Below are positions 35,401 through 42,431 of a stretch of 48,419 bases of DNA, piece by piece (positions within the stretch are counted from its first letter, which is position 1; each line of letters opens with the position of its first letter). The notes beneath the pieces were generated by a model. The model saw nothing but the letters and a program-made list of their open reading frames with translations. It did no database searches and was not told the DNA's origin. This DNA comes from Thermoleophilia bacterium UBA6103 (GTDB lineage Bacteria; Actinomycetota; Thermoleophilia; UBA2241), in assembly GCA_002423545.1 (NCBI GenBank), contig DIWP01000034.1, positions 1 through 48,419 on the forward strand. Direction: 5' to 3'. Made by a program: the position numbers and the translations under genes.

Positions 35401-36988
35401 CCGGGTCGTGGTCGCGAGCTGCACGCCGCGCACCCACGAACCGATCTTCCAGGACACCTTGCGCGAGGCCGGTCTCAACCCGTATCTCTTCGAGATGGCC
35501 AACATCCGCGACCAGTGCTCCTGGGTGCACGGCAACTGCCCCGCCGACGCGACCGAGAAAGCCAAGGACCTGGTCCGCATGAGCGTCGCACGCTCGATGC
35601 TGCTGGAGCCGCTGTACAAGGTCGACGTGCCGCTCACGCATGCGGCCGTCGTCATCGGCGGCGGCCTGGCCGGCATGACGGCCGCGCTGGCGCTCGGCGA
35701 CATGGGCTACGAGACGCACCTCATCGAGCGCAGCGACAAGCTCGGCGGCCGCGTCCTTCAGATCGACCAGACGATCAAGGGGACCGACCCGGCCGGGTTC
35801 GTCGCCGAGCTCGAGAAGCGGCTCATCGACAACCCGCAGGTCAAGATCCACCTGGAGAGCGAGCTCGCCGACCTGCAGGGCTTCATCGGCAACTACAACA
35901 GCATGATCCGCGAGAGCGACGGCAAGCGCACGCCGGTCGAGCACGGCGTCGTGATCCTCGCTACCGGGGCCCAGGAGTCGCGGCCGGAGCTGTTCGGCCT
36001 CGGCCACAGCCCCAGGATCGTCACCGGCCTCGACATGGAGAAGATGCTTGCCGACGACGACGCGAGGATCAAGGAGGCCGGCGCCGTCGGCTTCCTGCTC
36101 TGCGCCGGCTCGCTCGACCCGGAGAACAAGACGTACTGCTCGCGCACCTGCTGCCAGCAGAGCGTCAAGAACGCCATCCGCCTCAAGGAGGCCGATCCGG
36201 ACCGTCCGGTGTACGTCTGGTACAAGGAGATGCGGACGTACGGATTCCTCGAGGAGTACTACACGAAGGCCCGCGAGCTGGGCGTCATCTTCTCCCGCTA
36301 CGACAACGAGGCGAAGCCGCGCGTCAGTGCCGACATGGACGGCGGCCTGGTCAAGGTCACCTGGAACGAGAAGGCGTTCGCCGGCAAGCCGATGGAGGTG
36401 CCGCTCGACCTGCTCGTGCTGGCCACCCCCACGGTGCCCAACGAGGGCAACGAGGACCTGAGCAAGCTGCTCAAGGTGCCGATCACCGCCGACGGCTTCT
36501 TCCTCGAGGCGCACGTCAAGCTGCGCCCCGTGGACTTCGCCAGCGAGGGTCTGTTCCTCTGCGGCGCGGCGCACTACCCCAAGAACATCGAAGAGACGAT
36601 CTCCCAGGCGTACGCGGCCGCCGGCCGCGCCGCGGCGATCCTCAACAAGCCGGTGCTCAAGGCCGGCGGCGTGGTCGCCGAGGTCGATCAGGAGACCTGC
36701 GCGGCCTGCCTCACCTGCGTGCGCATCTGCCCCTACGAGGTGCCGCGCATCGATCCCGAGGTCAAGAAGGCCTACATCGAACCGGCCGCCTGCCAGGGAT
36801 GCGGCGTCTGTGTCAGTGAGTGCCCGGCCAAGGCGATCGAGCTGCATCACTACTCCGATTCCCAGATCATCGCCAAGGAAGAGGCGCTGTTCCTCACCGA
36901 CGCCGACATCGCCGCCGGCGTGGCCCTGGACGCCAGCACGCCGTTCCCCAAGCAGAACGCAGGCCAGCCCTCAGGGGAGGTGAGCTGA
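32453..36988 (+). CDS. hdrA: Large HdrA-like flavoprotein: HdrA-like module with inserted GltD domain fused to a second complete HdrA
   Basis: 1,511 aa, over twice a normal HdrA. The first half has an FAD motif (LVLGGGIAG, ~14-22), PTNDCAMC, a ferredoxin motif (~112, CTSCGECVDKCPV), and an inserted GltD/NfnB-like module (~165-610) with FAD (VAIIGGGPAG ~254) and NAD(P) (VVVIGGGDVAFDA ~385) sites. Then come CLNCAVCSECMECVRAC (~626) and YCSSVCCMY (~736). The second half is a full HdrA: CHCGSNIAG (~926), FAD motif VVIGGGLAG (~1063), YCSRTCCQQ (~1228) and two C-terminal 4Fe-4S motifs (~1416 and ~1447). HdrA is the flavin-bifurcating hub of heterodisulfide-reductase-type complexes. Here it heads an Hdr/Mvh/Met operon, so it probably passes electrons, possibly from NAD(P)H via the GltD part, to ferredoxin and methylene-THF reductase. 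Start has AAGGAG 5 nt upstream. Bifurcation is inferred, not shown. Confidence 0.92.
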   Translation: MPSGTPRTTTGSALVLGGGIAGIQCALDLAEGGYKVYLVEKSPALGGHMAQLDKTFPTNDCAMCTLAPKLVEVGRHLNVEIVTNSELVGLEGEPGNFDAIIHKYARYVDPAKCTSCGECVDKCPVPVKNHYNEDLDDRRAIFKLYPQAVPGTYAITKNGHSPCKRACAAHTSAQGYVALIGEGRFDAAYKVASDPNPFVAVCGRVCTHKCEDDCTRGEVDEPISIAGLKRFVADWAVDNLPMPDPAEVQFKEKVAIIGGGPAGMTAARDLALLGYTTTVFESKAEAGGMLRFGIPEYRLPKAALQQDIDRVTALGVELKTGQTAGKDFTIDDLLKKQYKAVFLATGLQGGKPLPIPGADAKGVFTAVDLLRDATLEKPIEMGKNVVVIGGGDVAFDAGRTALRLGADKVTLTCIEDDETIPASADEIEEGTGESITFICSCMPTQIVTGDDGRPKKVEFTACKLGDPDERGWRPPIALDNTFSELDCDTVIFATGQGLVTDFLEGATGIEVEKNQIKTDRETLMTTREGVFAGGDAASAAPWTAIEAVAAGRRAARSIHNYLRGEKLAEVWEESLPEAKPEPEELEATEPQPRSMQALADAQQRRRSWEEVKKGFTEEQAVAEANRCLNCAVCSECMECVRACGVDAVIHDDVDKEYPLPVGAVVMATGYDAYDPGENSQWGYRRYPNVFAALEYERLLSSSGPTAGEIVRPSDGTHPERIAFIQCVGSRDQDHEYCSSVCCMYANKLAMMTIDHVPEARPDVFLMDMRAQGKGFDQVWERSKALGVNFIRSRPSTIKEDPATKDLLITWEDEAGELHTDRYDMVVLSVGLEPSRNAQAAAGHLGIALNRHGFCELQEYAPLATSREGVFVVGAFGEPKDIPESVAQASATASRVMTQLADSRGTLTVEREYPAERDISDEAPRVGVFVCHCGSNIAGVVDVESVADYAAQLPGVEYATHTMYTCSTDSCSQITEMIKEHNLNRVVVASCTPRTHEPIFQDTLREAGLNPYLFEMANIRDQCSWVHGNCPADATEKAKDLVRMSVARSMLLEPLYKVDVPLTHAAVVIGGGLAGMTAALALGDMGYETHLIERSDKLGGRVLQIDQTIKGTDPAGFVAELEKRLIDNPQVKIHLESELADLQGFIGNYNSMIRESDGKRTPVEHGVVILATGAQESRPELFGLGHSPRIVTGLDMEKMLADDDARIKEAGAVGFLLCAGSLDPENKTYCSRTCCQQSVKNAIRLKEADPDRPVYVWYKEMRTYGFLEEYYTKARELGVIFSRYDNEAKPRVSADMDGGLVKVTWNEKAFAGKPMEVPLDLLVLATPTVPNEGNEDLSKLLKVPITADGFFLEAHVKLRPVDFASEGLFLCGAAHYPKNIEETISQAYAAAGRAAAILNKPVLKAGGVVAEVDQETCAACLTCVRICPYEVPRIDPEVKKAYIEPAACQGCGVCVSECPAKAIELHHYSDSQIIAKEEALFLTDADIAAGVALDASTPFPKQNAGQPSGEVS

Positions 36989-36989
36989 C

Positions 36990-37523
36990 ATGGCCGACGA
37001 GACCACGACAGCGGCCGCTCCCGAGGCTGTGGAGAGCCCGGAGTCGGCGAACGAAGAGCCGCAGAAGCCGATCGATCCCGACTTCGAGCCGGAGATCATC
37101 GTCTTCGGCTGTCACTACTGCGCGTATGCCGCCGCCGACCTGGCCGGCAGCATGCGGCTGCAGTACCCGACCAACATCCGGATGATCAAGCTGCCGTGCA
37201 CCGGCAAGCTTGAGATCATCCATCTGCTCAAAGCGCTCGAGGCCGGCGCCGACGGTGTCTACGCCGCCGGCTGCCTCGAGGGTGAATGCCACTACCTCAA
37301 GGGCAACCTCTGGGCCCGCAAGCGTGTCGAGTACACGAAGAAGCTCCTGGAAGAGATGGGCATGGAGCCCGAGCGCGTCGAGATGTTCAACATGTCGTCG
37401 GCCGACGGGCCGCTGTTCGCCCAGCGCGCCAACGAGTTCACGGAGCGCATCAAGCGCCTGGGACCGAGTCCGGTGAAGCAGGCGAAGAAGGCTCCCGCGG
37501 CAAAGGAAGGAACACCAGCATGA
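36990..37523 (+). CDS. mvhD: MvhD-type 2Fe-2S electron-transfer subunit
   Basis: 177 aa. After an acidic, disordered N-terminus (~1-30) comes the MvhD/FrhD domain: FGCHYCAYAAADLAG, LPCTGKLEIIHLLKALEAGADGVYAAGCLEGECHYLKGN. Its conserved cysteines (CHYC, PCTG, CLEGEC) bind a 2Fe-2S cluster that carries electrons from hydrogenase or dehydrogenase partners into HdrA. The ATG lies 1 nt after the hdrA stop, with GGAGG upstream. Its stop overlaps metV by 4 nt. No hydrogenase is encoded nearby, so the electron source is probably an NAD(P)H module such as the GltD domain of HdrA. Confidence 0.92.
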   Translation: MADETTTAAAPEAVESPESANEEPQKPIDPDFEPEIIVFGCHYCAYAAADLAGSMRLQYPTNIRMIKLPCTGKLEIIHLLKALEAGADGVYAAGCLEGECHYLKGNLWARKRVEYTKKLLEEMGMEPERVEMFNMSSADGPLFAQRANEFTERIKRLGPSPVKQAKKAPAAKEGTPA

Positions 37524-38203
37524 TCACCGCCGAACGCAAGCCCTTCGAGGAGATCCTCGAACTGCTCGAGGGCAAGGAAAAGGTGCTGGTCGCGGGCTGC
37601 GAGACATGCGTCGCGGTCTGCCTGACCGGCGGCGAGAAAGAGGCCGAGATCCTGGCCGCCGAGCTGAGCATCAAGGCCAAGGAAGACGGCCGCACGCTGG
37701 ACGTCGACCACATCTCGGCCATCCGTCAGTGCGAGTGGGAGTACCTCGACGCCATCGCCGAGAAGGTCGAGCAGTACCCGGTCGTCATCAGCATGGCCTG
37801 CGGCATCGGCATCCAGAGCATGGCCGAGCGGTTCCCCGAGAAGCTCGTGCTGCCGGCCGTCAACACCAACATGCTCGGCATGCCGCAGGAGCACGCGGTC
37901 TGGATCGAGCGCTGCGGCGCCTGCGGCGACTGCGTGCTCGGCGTCACCGGCGGTATCTGCCCCATCGTGCGCTGCTCCAAGAGCCTGCTCAACGGGCCCT
38001 GCGGCGGCTCGCACGACGGCCTCTGCGAGGTCACCGGGCCGAACAAGGAAGAGATTCCCTGTGCCTGGCAACTCATCCACGACAAGCTGATCGCGCAGGG
38101 CCGTCAGGACCTGCTGATGAAGGTCACGCCGCCTAAGGACTGGAGCAAGAGCAACAGCGGCGGCCCGCGGACGATGGTGAAAGAGGAGGCGAAGCCGGTA
38201 TGA
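37520..38203 (+). CDS. metV: MetV-type zinc/iron-sulfur partner of methylene-tetrahydrofolate reductase
   Basis: 227 aa. Cysteine-rich motifs CETCVAVCLTGG (~28-39) and CGACGDCVLGVTGGICPIVRC, then SLLNGPCGG, are those of the MTHFR C-terminal-domain family (MetV in acetogens). These motifs probably bind Fe-S clusters or zinc and link the reductase to electron donors. The ATG overlaps mvhD by 4 nt, and its own stop overlaps metF by 4 nt, so the three are tightly coupled. The same trio (MvhD, MetV, MetF with HdrABC) forms the NADH-linked MTHFR complex in Moorella thermoacetica, with different gene order; function inferred from that system. Confidence 0.9.
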   Translation: MITAERKPFEEILELLEGKEKVLVAGCETCVAVCLTGGEKEAEILAAELSIKAKEDGRTLDVDHISAIRQCEWEYLDAIAEKVEQYPVVISMACGIGIQSMAERFPEKLVLPAVNTNMLGMPQEHAVWIERCGACGDCVLGVTGGICPIVRCSKSLLNGPCGGSHDGLCEVTGPNKEEIPCAWQLIHDKLIAQGRQDLLMKVTPPKDWSKSNSGGPRTMVKEEAKPV

Positions 38204-39144
38204 GCGACAACGGACTGAAGGCCGGCTCCAACCTGGAGAGGATGTTCGCGGCCGGCCACTTCGTGGTCACCGGTGAGTGCGGGCCGCCCAAGTCGGCGGA
38301 CTACGACATCGTGGCCGAGAAGGCCAAGGCGCTGGCCAGCTGCACCGACGCCGTCAACATCACCGACAACCAGACCGCCGTGGTGCGCATCGCCTCCATG
38401 GCGGCGGGCTACATCGCCGCCCAGAACGGCGCCGAGCCGATCATGCAGATGACCTGCCGCGACCGTAACCGGCTCGCCATGCAGGCCGACATCCTCGGCG
38501 CCAACGCGCTGGGCGTGTACAACATCCTCTGCCTCACCGGCGACCACATCAGCTTCGGCAACCACCCGACCGCGAAGGGCGTCCACGACATCGATTCGGT
38601 CAACCTGATCCGGATGTACAAGGATATGCGCGACGCCAAGATCTTCCAGTGCGGCGAAGAGATGCCGGTGGCGCCCAAGCTGTACATCGGCTGTGCCGAG
38701 AACCCGTTCGGCGACCCGTTCGAGTTCCGCACCCTGCGCCTCAAGAAGAAGATCGAGGCCGGCGCCGACTTCGTGCAGACGCAGTGCATCTTCAACGTCC
38801 CCAAGTTCAAGAAGTGGATGGAGATGGTGCGCGCCGAGGGTCTGCATCAGGAGATCAAGATCATGGCCGGCATCACGCCCATCAAGGGTGCCGGCATGGC
38901 CCGGTACATGCAGAAGTTCGTGCCCGGCATCGACGTGCCGCAGGAGATCGTCGAGCGGATCGCCGCCAAGGAGAAGGGCGCTCCGCAGCAGGAAGAGGGC
39001 AAGAAGCTCGGCGCCGAGATGATCAAGGACCTGGCCGAGGTCGAGGGCGTCCACGGCGTCCACATCATGGCCGTCGAGTGGGAGCCGGCCGTCCCCGAGA
39101 TCGCCGAGATGGCGGGGCTGCTGCCGCGGCCCAAGCTGTCGTGA
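38200..39144 (+). CDS. metF: Methylene-tetrahydrofolate reductase
   Basis: 314 aa. A TIM-barrel flavoprotein of the MetF family: VVTGECGPPKSADY with the catalytic glutamate, MQMTCRDRNR, NILCLTGDHIS and FVQTQCIFN, the substrate- and FAD-binding segments. It reduces 5,10-methylene-THF to 5-methyl-THF, the last step of the methyl branch of the Wood-Ljungdahl pathway and the entry to methionine synthesis. The gene is inside an Hdr/Mvh operon, which argues for a ferredoxin- or NADH-linked acetogen-type enzyme. ATG overlaps metV by 4 nt; hdrC follows after 10 bp. Confidence 0.94.
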   Translation: MSDNGLKAGSNLERMFAAGHFVVTGECGPPKSADYDIVAEKAKALASCTDAVNITDNQTAVVRIASMAAGYIAAQNGAEPIMQMTCRDRNRLAMQADILGANALGVYNILCLTGDHISFGNHPTAKGVHDIDSVNLIRMYKDMRDAKIFQCGEEMPVAPKLYIGCAENPFGDPFEFRTLRLKKKIEAGADFVQTQCIFNVPKFKKWMEMVRAEGLHQEIKIMAGITPIKGAGMARYMQKFVPGIDVPQEIVERIAAKEKGAPQQEEGKKLGAEMIKDLAEVEGVHGVHIMAVEWEPAVPEIAEMAGLLPRPKLS

Positions 39145-39154
39145 GGGAGGCTGC

Positions 39155-39748
39155 ATGAGCCCCATCACAGCAGAGCTCGGCAAGCGGGTGAACGCGGGGG
39201 CAGAGACCAACGCGTTCAAGTGCTACCAGTGCAAGCGCTGCTCGATCGGGTGCCCGGTGGCGTCGTACGGCGACCTGCATCCGGCGCAGGTGATGCGCGC
39301 CGTGCAGCTCGGCGACATCGACGCCGCCGCAGCCAGCAAGTTCATCTGGCTGTGCACCGGCTGCGAGACGTGCACCACCCGCTGCCCGCAGGGCATCGAC
39401 ATCGCCGCCGTCATGGACGAGCTGCGCAAGATCGCCCGTGAAGAGGACAAGGTCAACAAGGACACCGGCTTCGCCAACGTGCTCAAGCTCAACCTCGACT
39501 CCATGAAGCGCTGGGGTCGCATGAGCGAGATCGAGCTGGTGGCGCTGGACAAGCTCACCCGCCCGAGCAGCCTCATGGCCGACGTCGGCCTGGGCATCAA
39601 GATGTTCGGCAAGGGCAAGCTGCCGATCATCCCCGGTCGCGGCGACCGCAAGCAGATGCGCCGCATCGCCGCCGAGGCCGAGCGCATCGAGGCCGAGCGG
39701 CGCCGCATGCGGCGGGTGCCGATCGTCGACAAGGAAGGGGGCGAGTGA
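39155..39748 (+). CDS. hdrC: HdrC-like 4Fe-4S subunit
   Basis: 197 aa. Two 4Fe-4S motifs, CYQCKRCSIGCPV (~22-34) and CTGCETCTTRCPQGI (~66-80), each closing on a proline, are the HdrC signature; the rest is helical and basic. HdrC passes electrons between HdrA and HdrB. GGGAGG lies before the ATG. The next gene starts 1 nt after its stop. In this operon, HdrC and HdrB probably shuttle electrons to MetF rather than reduce a heterodisulfide. Confidence 0.92.
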   Translation: MSPITAELGKRVNAGAETNAFKCYQCKRCSIGCPVASYGDLHPAQVMRAVQLGDIDAAAASKFIWLCTGCETCTTRCPQGIDIAAVMDELRKIAREEDKVNKDTGFANVLKLNLDSMKRWGRMSEIELVALDKLTRPSSLMADVGLGIKMFGKGKLPIIPGRGDRKQMRRIAAEAERIEAERRRMRRVPIVDKEGGE

Positions 39749-39749
39749 C

Positions 39750-40610
39750 ATGACGAAGCTCGCCTACTATCCCGGCTGCTCGCTGCACGGTACGTCCAAG
39801 GAGATGGGCGAGACCGCCGAGGCCACGGCCAAGGTCTTCGGCTACGAGCTCACCGAGATCCCGGACTGGAACTGCTGCGGCAACACGGCGGCGCACAGCA
39901 TCAACCGCCTGCTCGCCGACGCCCTGCCGGCCAATGAGATCGCCAAGATCAAGGCCGACATGCAGCTCGACACCGTCGTGGTGCCGTGCGCGGCCTGCTT
40001 CAGCCGCTTCATGACCGCCAAGCACGAGATGGACGAGAACCCGCAGACCCGGGCCGACGTCGAGCTGGTGGTCGGACGCGCCGTCGACACCGACGTCAGG
40101 GTCCTCAACCTGGTCGACATGTACTACGACCAGATCGGCGTGGCGGCCATCAAAGACAAGGTGCGCAAGCCGCTGGCCGGCCTCAAGGTGGCCGCCTACT
40201 ACGGCTGCCTGCTCACCCGACCGCCGAAGGTCACGCTGGCCGAGGATCCCGAGTACCCCGTGCACATGGACGAGGTCCTGGCGGCACTCGGCGCCGAGCC
40301 GGTGCAGTGGAGCTACAAGACCGACTGCTGCGGCGCCTCGCTGGCGCTCTGCGAGCAGGACATGTGCCGGGACCTCATCCGCAAGATCGTCGGCAACGCG
40401 CGCGAGTGCGGCGCCGACATCATCTCGGCCGCCTGCCCGCTCTGCCAGGTCAACCTGGATACCCGCCAGGTCGACATCAAGGCGGCAGACCCGAGCTGGC
40501 AGCAGGTCCCGATCGTCTTCCTCTCCCAGCTCGTCGCCACCGCCCTCGGTCTACCCGCGAGCGAGATGGGCTGGAAGCGCCACATGGTGCCGGTGCCGGC
40601 CCTGGGCTGA
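39750..40610 (+). CDS. hdrB: HdrB-like subunit with two CCG domains
   Basis: 286 aa. Two CCG domains bind the unusual Fe-S clusters of HdrB. The first has YYPGCSL...WNCCG...PCAACFSRF, the second YYGCLLTRPP...DCCGASLAL...CPLCQ. In heterodisulfide reductase this subunit splits CoM-S-S-CoB; in acetogen MTHFR complexes the homologue takes part in electron transfer, its exact job being unsettled. It ends the six-gene operon: GGGGG precedes hdrB and a terminator follows at 40663-40700. No heterodisulfide or methanogen genes are in the window. Confidence 0.92.
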   Translation: MTKLAYYPGCSLHGTSKEMGETAEATAKVFGYELTEIPDWNCCGNTAAHSINRLLADALPANEIAKIKADMQLDTVVVPCAACFSRFMTAKHEMDENPQTRADVELVVGRAVDTDVRVLNLVDMYYDQIGVAAIKDKVRKPLAGLKVAAYYGCLLTRPPKVTLAEDPEYPVHMDEVLAALGAEPVQWSYKTDCCGASLALCEQDMCRDLIRKIVGNARECGADIISAACPLCQVNLDTRQVDIKAADPSWQQVPIVFLSQLVATALGLPASEMGWKRHMVPVPALG

Positions 40611-40662
40611 GCCGCTCGTCAGACCGGCGACGACCCGCCGCAGGGCGGGAAGCCGCCAAGAA

Positions 40663-40700
40663 GAAAGGGACGGGGCCCCACACGGGGCCCCGTCCCTTTC
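40663..40700. terminator. Hairpin ending the hdr-met operon, likely bidirectional
   Basis: A perfect 17-bp inverted repeat (40663-40679 with 40684-40700) with an ACAC loop lies 52 bp after hdrB and 77 bp before the end of the minus-strand pilin-like gene. The stem ends in CCCTTTC on the plus strand. Confidence 0.85.
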
Positions 40701-40777
40701 CATTCACGTCGCCGTGTGGCCCTCACCGCCGTGTGGCTCTCACCGGCGCTCCGGCCGCTCCTCGTCACGCGGCGGCG

Positions 40778-41638
40778 TCACTCCGGCCGCACCACCAGCG
40801 TCTCGATGTCGATCTCGTTGCCGGGCTCGATGCGGTGGTAGTACCACTGCCCGCTCGGCACGTCGTACCAGATGTTCCAGTTGAGGTCGTTCGTCAGCGT
40901 CCGCTCCTCGCCGTCGAGGCCGGTGACCTCCATCGCCCAGCCGTCCTCCGGCCGCGCCGAGACGCGCGTGCCACCCGGCCCGTAGCCGATGTGGTCGTGC
41001 CAGCGGTCCTCCCACTCCTGCGGATCGAGGCCGATGTCGGTGAAGCGGTAGTCGCCCCAGCTGCGCGGGTAGCGGCCGTTCTCGGTGTAGAAGGCCGTGA
41101 TGCGCTCGATCATGCCGCCGCTGATCTCGGTGAACGTGGAGCCCAGCGACGTCAGCGGCTCCTCATCCTGACCGGAGCGCAGCGGACGCACCACGAACGG
41201 CTCACTCTCCTTCGCGGTCCAGCCCAGCAGGCCGAACTGCTCGTACTCGGGCAGTACGAAGGCCAGAGCGCCCACCACCTCGCCGCTCCATGCGTCGTAG
41301 AGGAAGTCTCCCCGGCTGTAGACATCGGCGTTGACCATCGGCGCGCCGGTCCACGGGTTGTCCGGCCAGACGTCCAGATACGTGCCGACCTCACCGTCCA
41401 CCGCCACCTGCGACGGGTCGGGGAACAGGCCGTCGTGCTCGTGGGCAGACGTCATGACCGCCACCTGGACCGCCCAGACGCCTTCCTTGACCGCTGCGTC
41501 CCGGGCCTTGTCGCGCTGGTGCAGGTACATCGGTATGGCGATGGCCGCCAGGATGCCGATGACCACGACCACGATCAGCAGCTCGATGAGGCTGAAGCCG
41601 CCTGGCGTCTGGTGTCTCTGGGCTGTCGGGTCTCGCAT
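40778..41638 (-). CDS. Type IV pilin/pseudopilin-like protein
   Basis: 286 aa. A short leader ends in GG, and cleavage before FSLIELLIVVVVIGILAAIAIP gives the mature N-methyl-Phe helix with Glu5 conserved. TYLDVWPDNPWTGAPM resembles the YLxxWPxDPWG calcium loop of GspG/PulG major pseudopilins. The mature protein (~272 aa) is about twice a typical GspG, so the globular domain is enlarged. It would be processed by a prepilin peptidase and assembled in an envelope fibre. It is alone, with no pil or gsp genes in the window, on the strand opposite the two metabolic operons. The start ATG 41638 lacks a strong Shine-Dalgarno. Confidence 0.88.
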   Translation of the reverse strand: MRDPTAQRHQTPGGFSLIELLIVVVVIGILAAIAIPMYLHQRDKARDAAVKEGVWAVQVAVMTSAHEHDGLFPDPSQVAVDGEVGTYLDVWPDNPWTGAPMVNADVYSRGDFLYDAWSGEVVGALAFVLPEYEQFGLLGWTAKESEPFVVRPLRSGQDEEPLTSLGSTFTEISGGMIERITAFYTENGRYPRSWGDYRFTDIGLDPQEWEDRWHDHIGYGPGGTRVSARPEDGWAMEVTGLDGEERTLTNDLNWNIWYDVPSGQWYYHRIEPGNEIDIETLVVRPE

Positions 41639-41747
41639 GGTACCGTCCCGTCACCGTCTTGACACTGTATCGGCCGCAGTGCCGGCGAGACTTGAACCGG
41701 AGTCACATGAAGAGCACTGCGGGCGTCATCCCATCTTCACGAAAGCC

Positions 41748-41776
41748 TTGTCATACAGGCCGCGTGATGCTACATT
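41748..41776 (+). promoter_or_regulatory. Promoter upstream of the glycine riboswitch
   Basis: TTGTCA (41748-41753), a 17-bp spacer, then TACATT (41771-41776). Transcription would start near 41783, about 28 nt before the aptamer. It is a close match to a housekeeping-sigma promoter. Confidence 0.7.
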
Positions 41777-41810
41777 CACACCGTCTTCACTGCGAAAGGA
41801 CACCCGAGCG

Positions 41811-41908
41811 ACGGTCGCGCGAGAGTCCCTCAAGGAACGGGCGCCGAAGGGGCAAGGCGGATGGAAGACCCCGCTGAAACTCTCAGGCAAACGGACCGCG
41901 GCCGGACG
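41811..41908 (+). ncRNA. Glycine riboswitch aptamer (gcvT type, single)
   Basis: Conserved blocks are in order: GAGAG (41821-41825), the core GCGCCGAAGGGGCAAG (41841-41856), then CTCTCAGGCAAACGGACCG (41880-41898). GAGAG pairs with CTCTC, and CGGTC (41812-41816) pairs with GACCG as the outer stem. Only one full aptamer is visible; the region after 41900 may supply the partial stem seen beside singleton aptamers. Position, upstream of gcvPA and gcvPB, fits glycine-dependent control of glycine decarboxylase. Confidence 0.92.
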
Positions 41909-41943
41909 GGTCCCTGGAACTCACGCACCGCATGTGCACGGAG

Positions 41944-41976
41944 GGCAGGGTGATGGGTCACATCGCCCTGCCTTTT
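41944..41976 (+). terminator. Rho-independent terminator after the riboswitch
   Basis: GGCAGGGTGATG (41944-41955) pairs with CATCGCCCTGCC (41961-41972) through 12 bp including one G-U, and TTTT follows. It sits 36 bp after the aptamer, the arrangement expected for a transcriptional switch. In most gcvT switches glycine allows read-through; the competing antiterminator was not traced here. Confidence 0.8.
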
Positions 41977-42153
41977 CGCATATAGAGGGGGTGATGTGAG
42001 CAGGATCGTAGGGAGCATCCCCGGCTGTGAGTCCGTTCGCCGTGTCTCGACCGGCTCTACGGGCGCGCCGTCTGTGACTCGTGGCACGCCGTCGTCTCGT
42101 CGCGCGTGTCCCCTCACCCCGCTCCCTGACGATCGCCGCTCTCCGGGCCTCAG

Positions 42154-42285
42154 CGACCGCTCGCCGACGGTACGTCGCGCGACCGGCGCCCGTGACATAG
42201 AGTGCGCTCCGACCCCCGACGACCGCTCACCGACACTACGTCGCGCGACCGGCATCCATCGCGTAGAGTGCAGCCGGGACCCGAT
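42154..42285. repeat. 66-bp tandem repeat between the riboswitch and gcvPA
   Basis: Units at 42154-42219 and 42220-42285 agree best over their first ~37 bp. The 455-bp stretch 41977-42431 otherwise holds an open frame from GTG 41996 (AGAGGGGG upstream) to 42412. In that frame the repeat is 22 residues (DRSPTVRRATG / DRSPTLRRATG), with the first two differences silent. I do not call it a gene, but it could be translated. Confidence 0.8.
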
Positions 42286-42431
42286 CTGTGCCGTCACACC
42301 GATGCAAGACTCGGCACGCGACCGGCACGTAGAGAGAGTCACCGATATCCGTCTCTGCGGCAGGCCTCCGACGGCCGCCCGCAGGTCATCCGATCGGCAT
42401 CAAGCAACGTGAGATGTGGAGGTCAGGGCCC

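Noticed and set aside
32354..36850. Minus-strand open frame of ~1,498 codons under hdrA
   Set aside because: Low-complexity Asp/Val/Leu/Gly composition with no recognisable domain, exactly antisense to a well-supported HdrA.
32453..40610. Methanogen heterodisulfide reductase
   Set aside because: The operon includes metF and metV, and no methanogenesis genes are seen; the acetogen-type MTHFR complex fits better.
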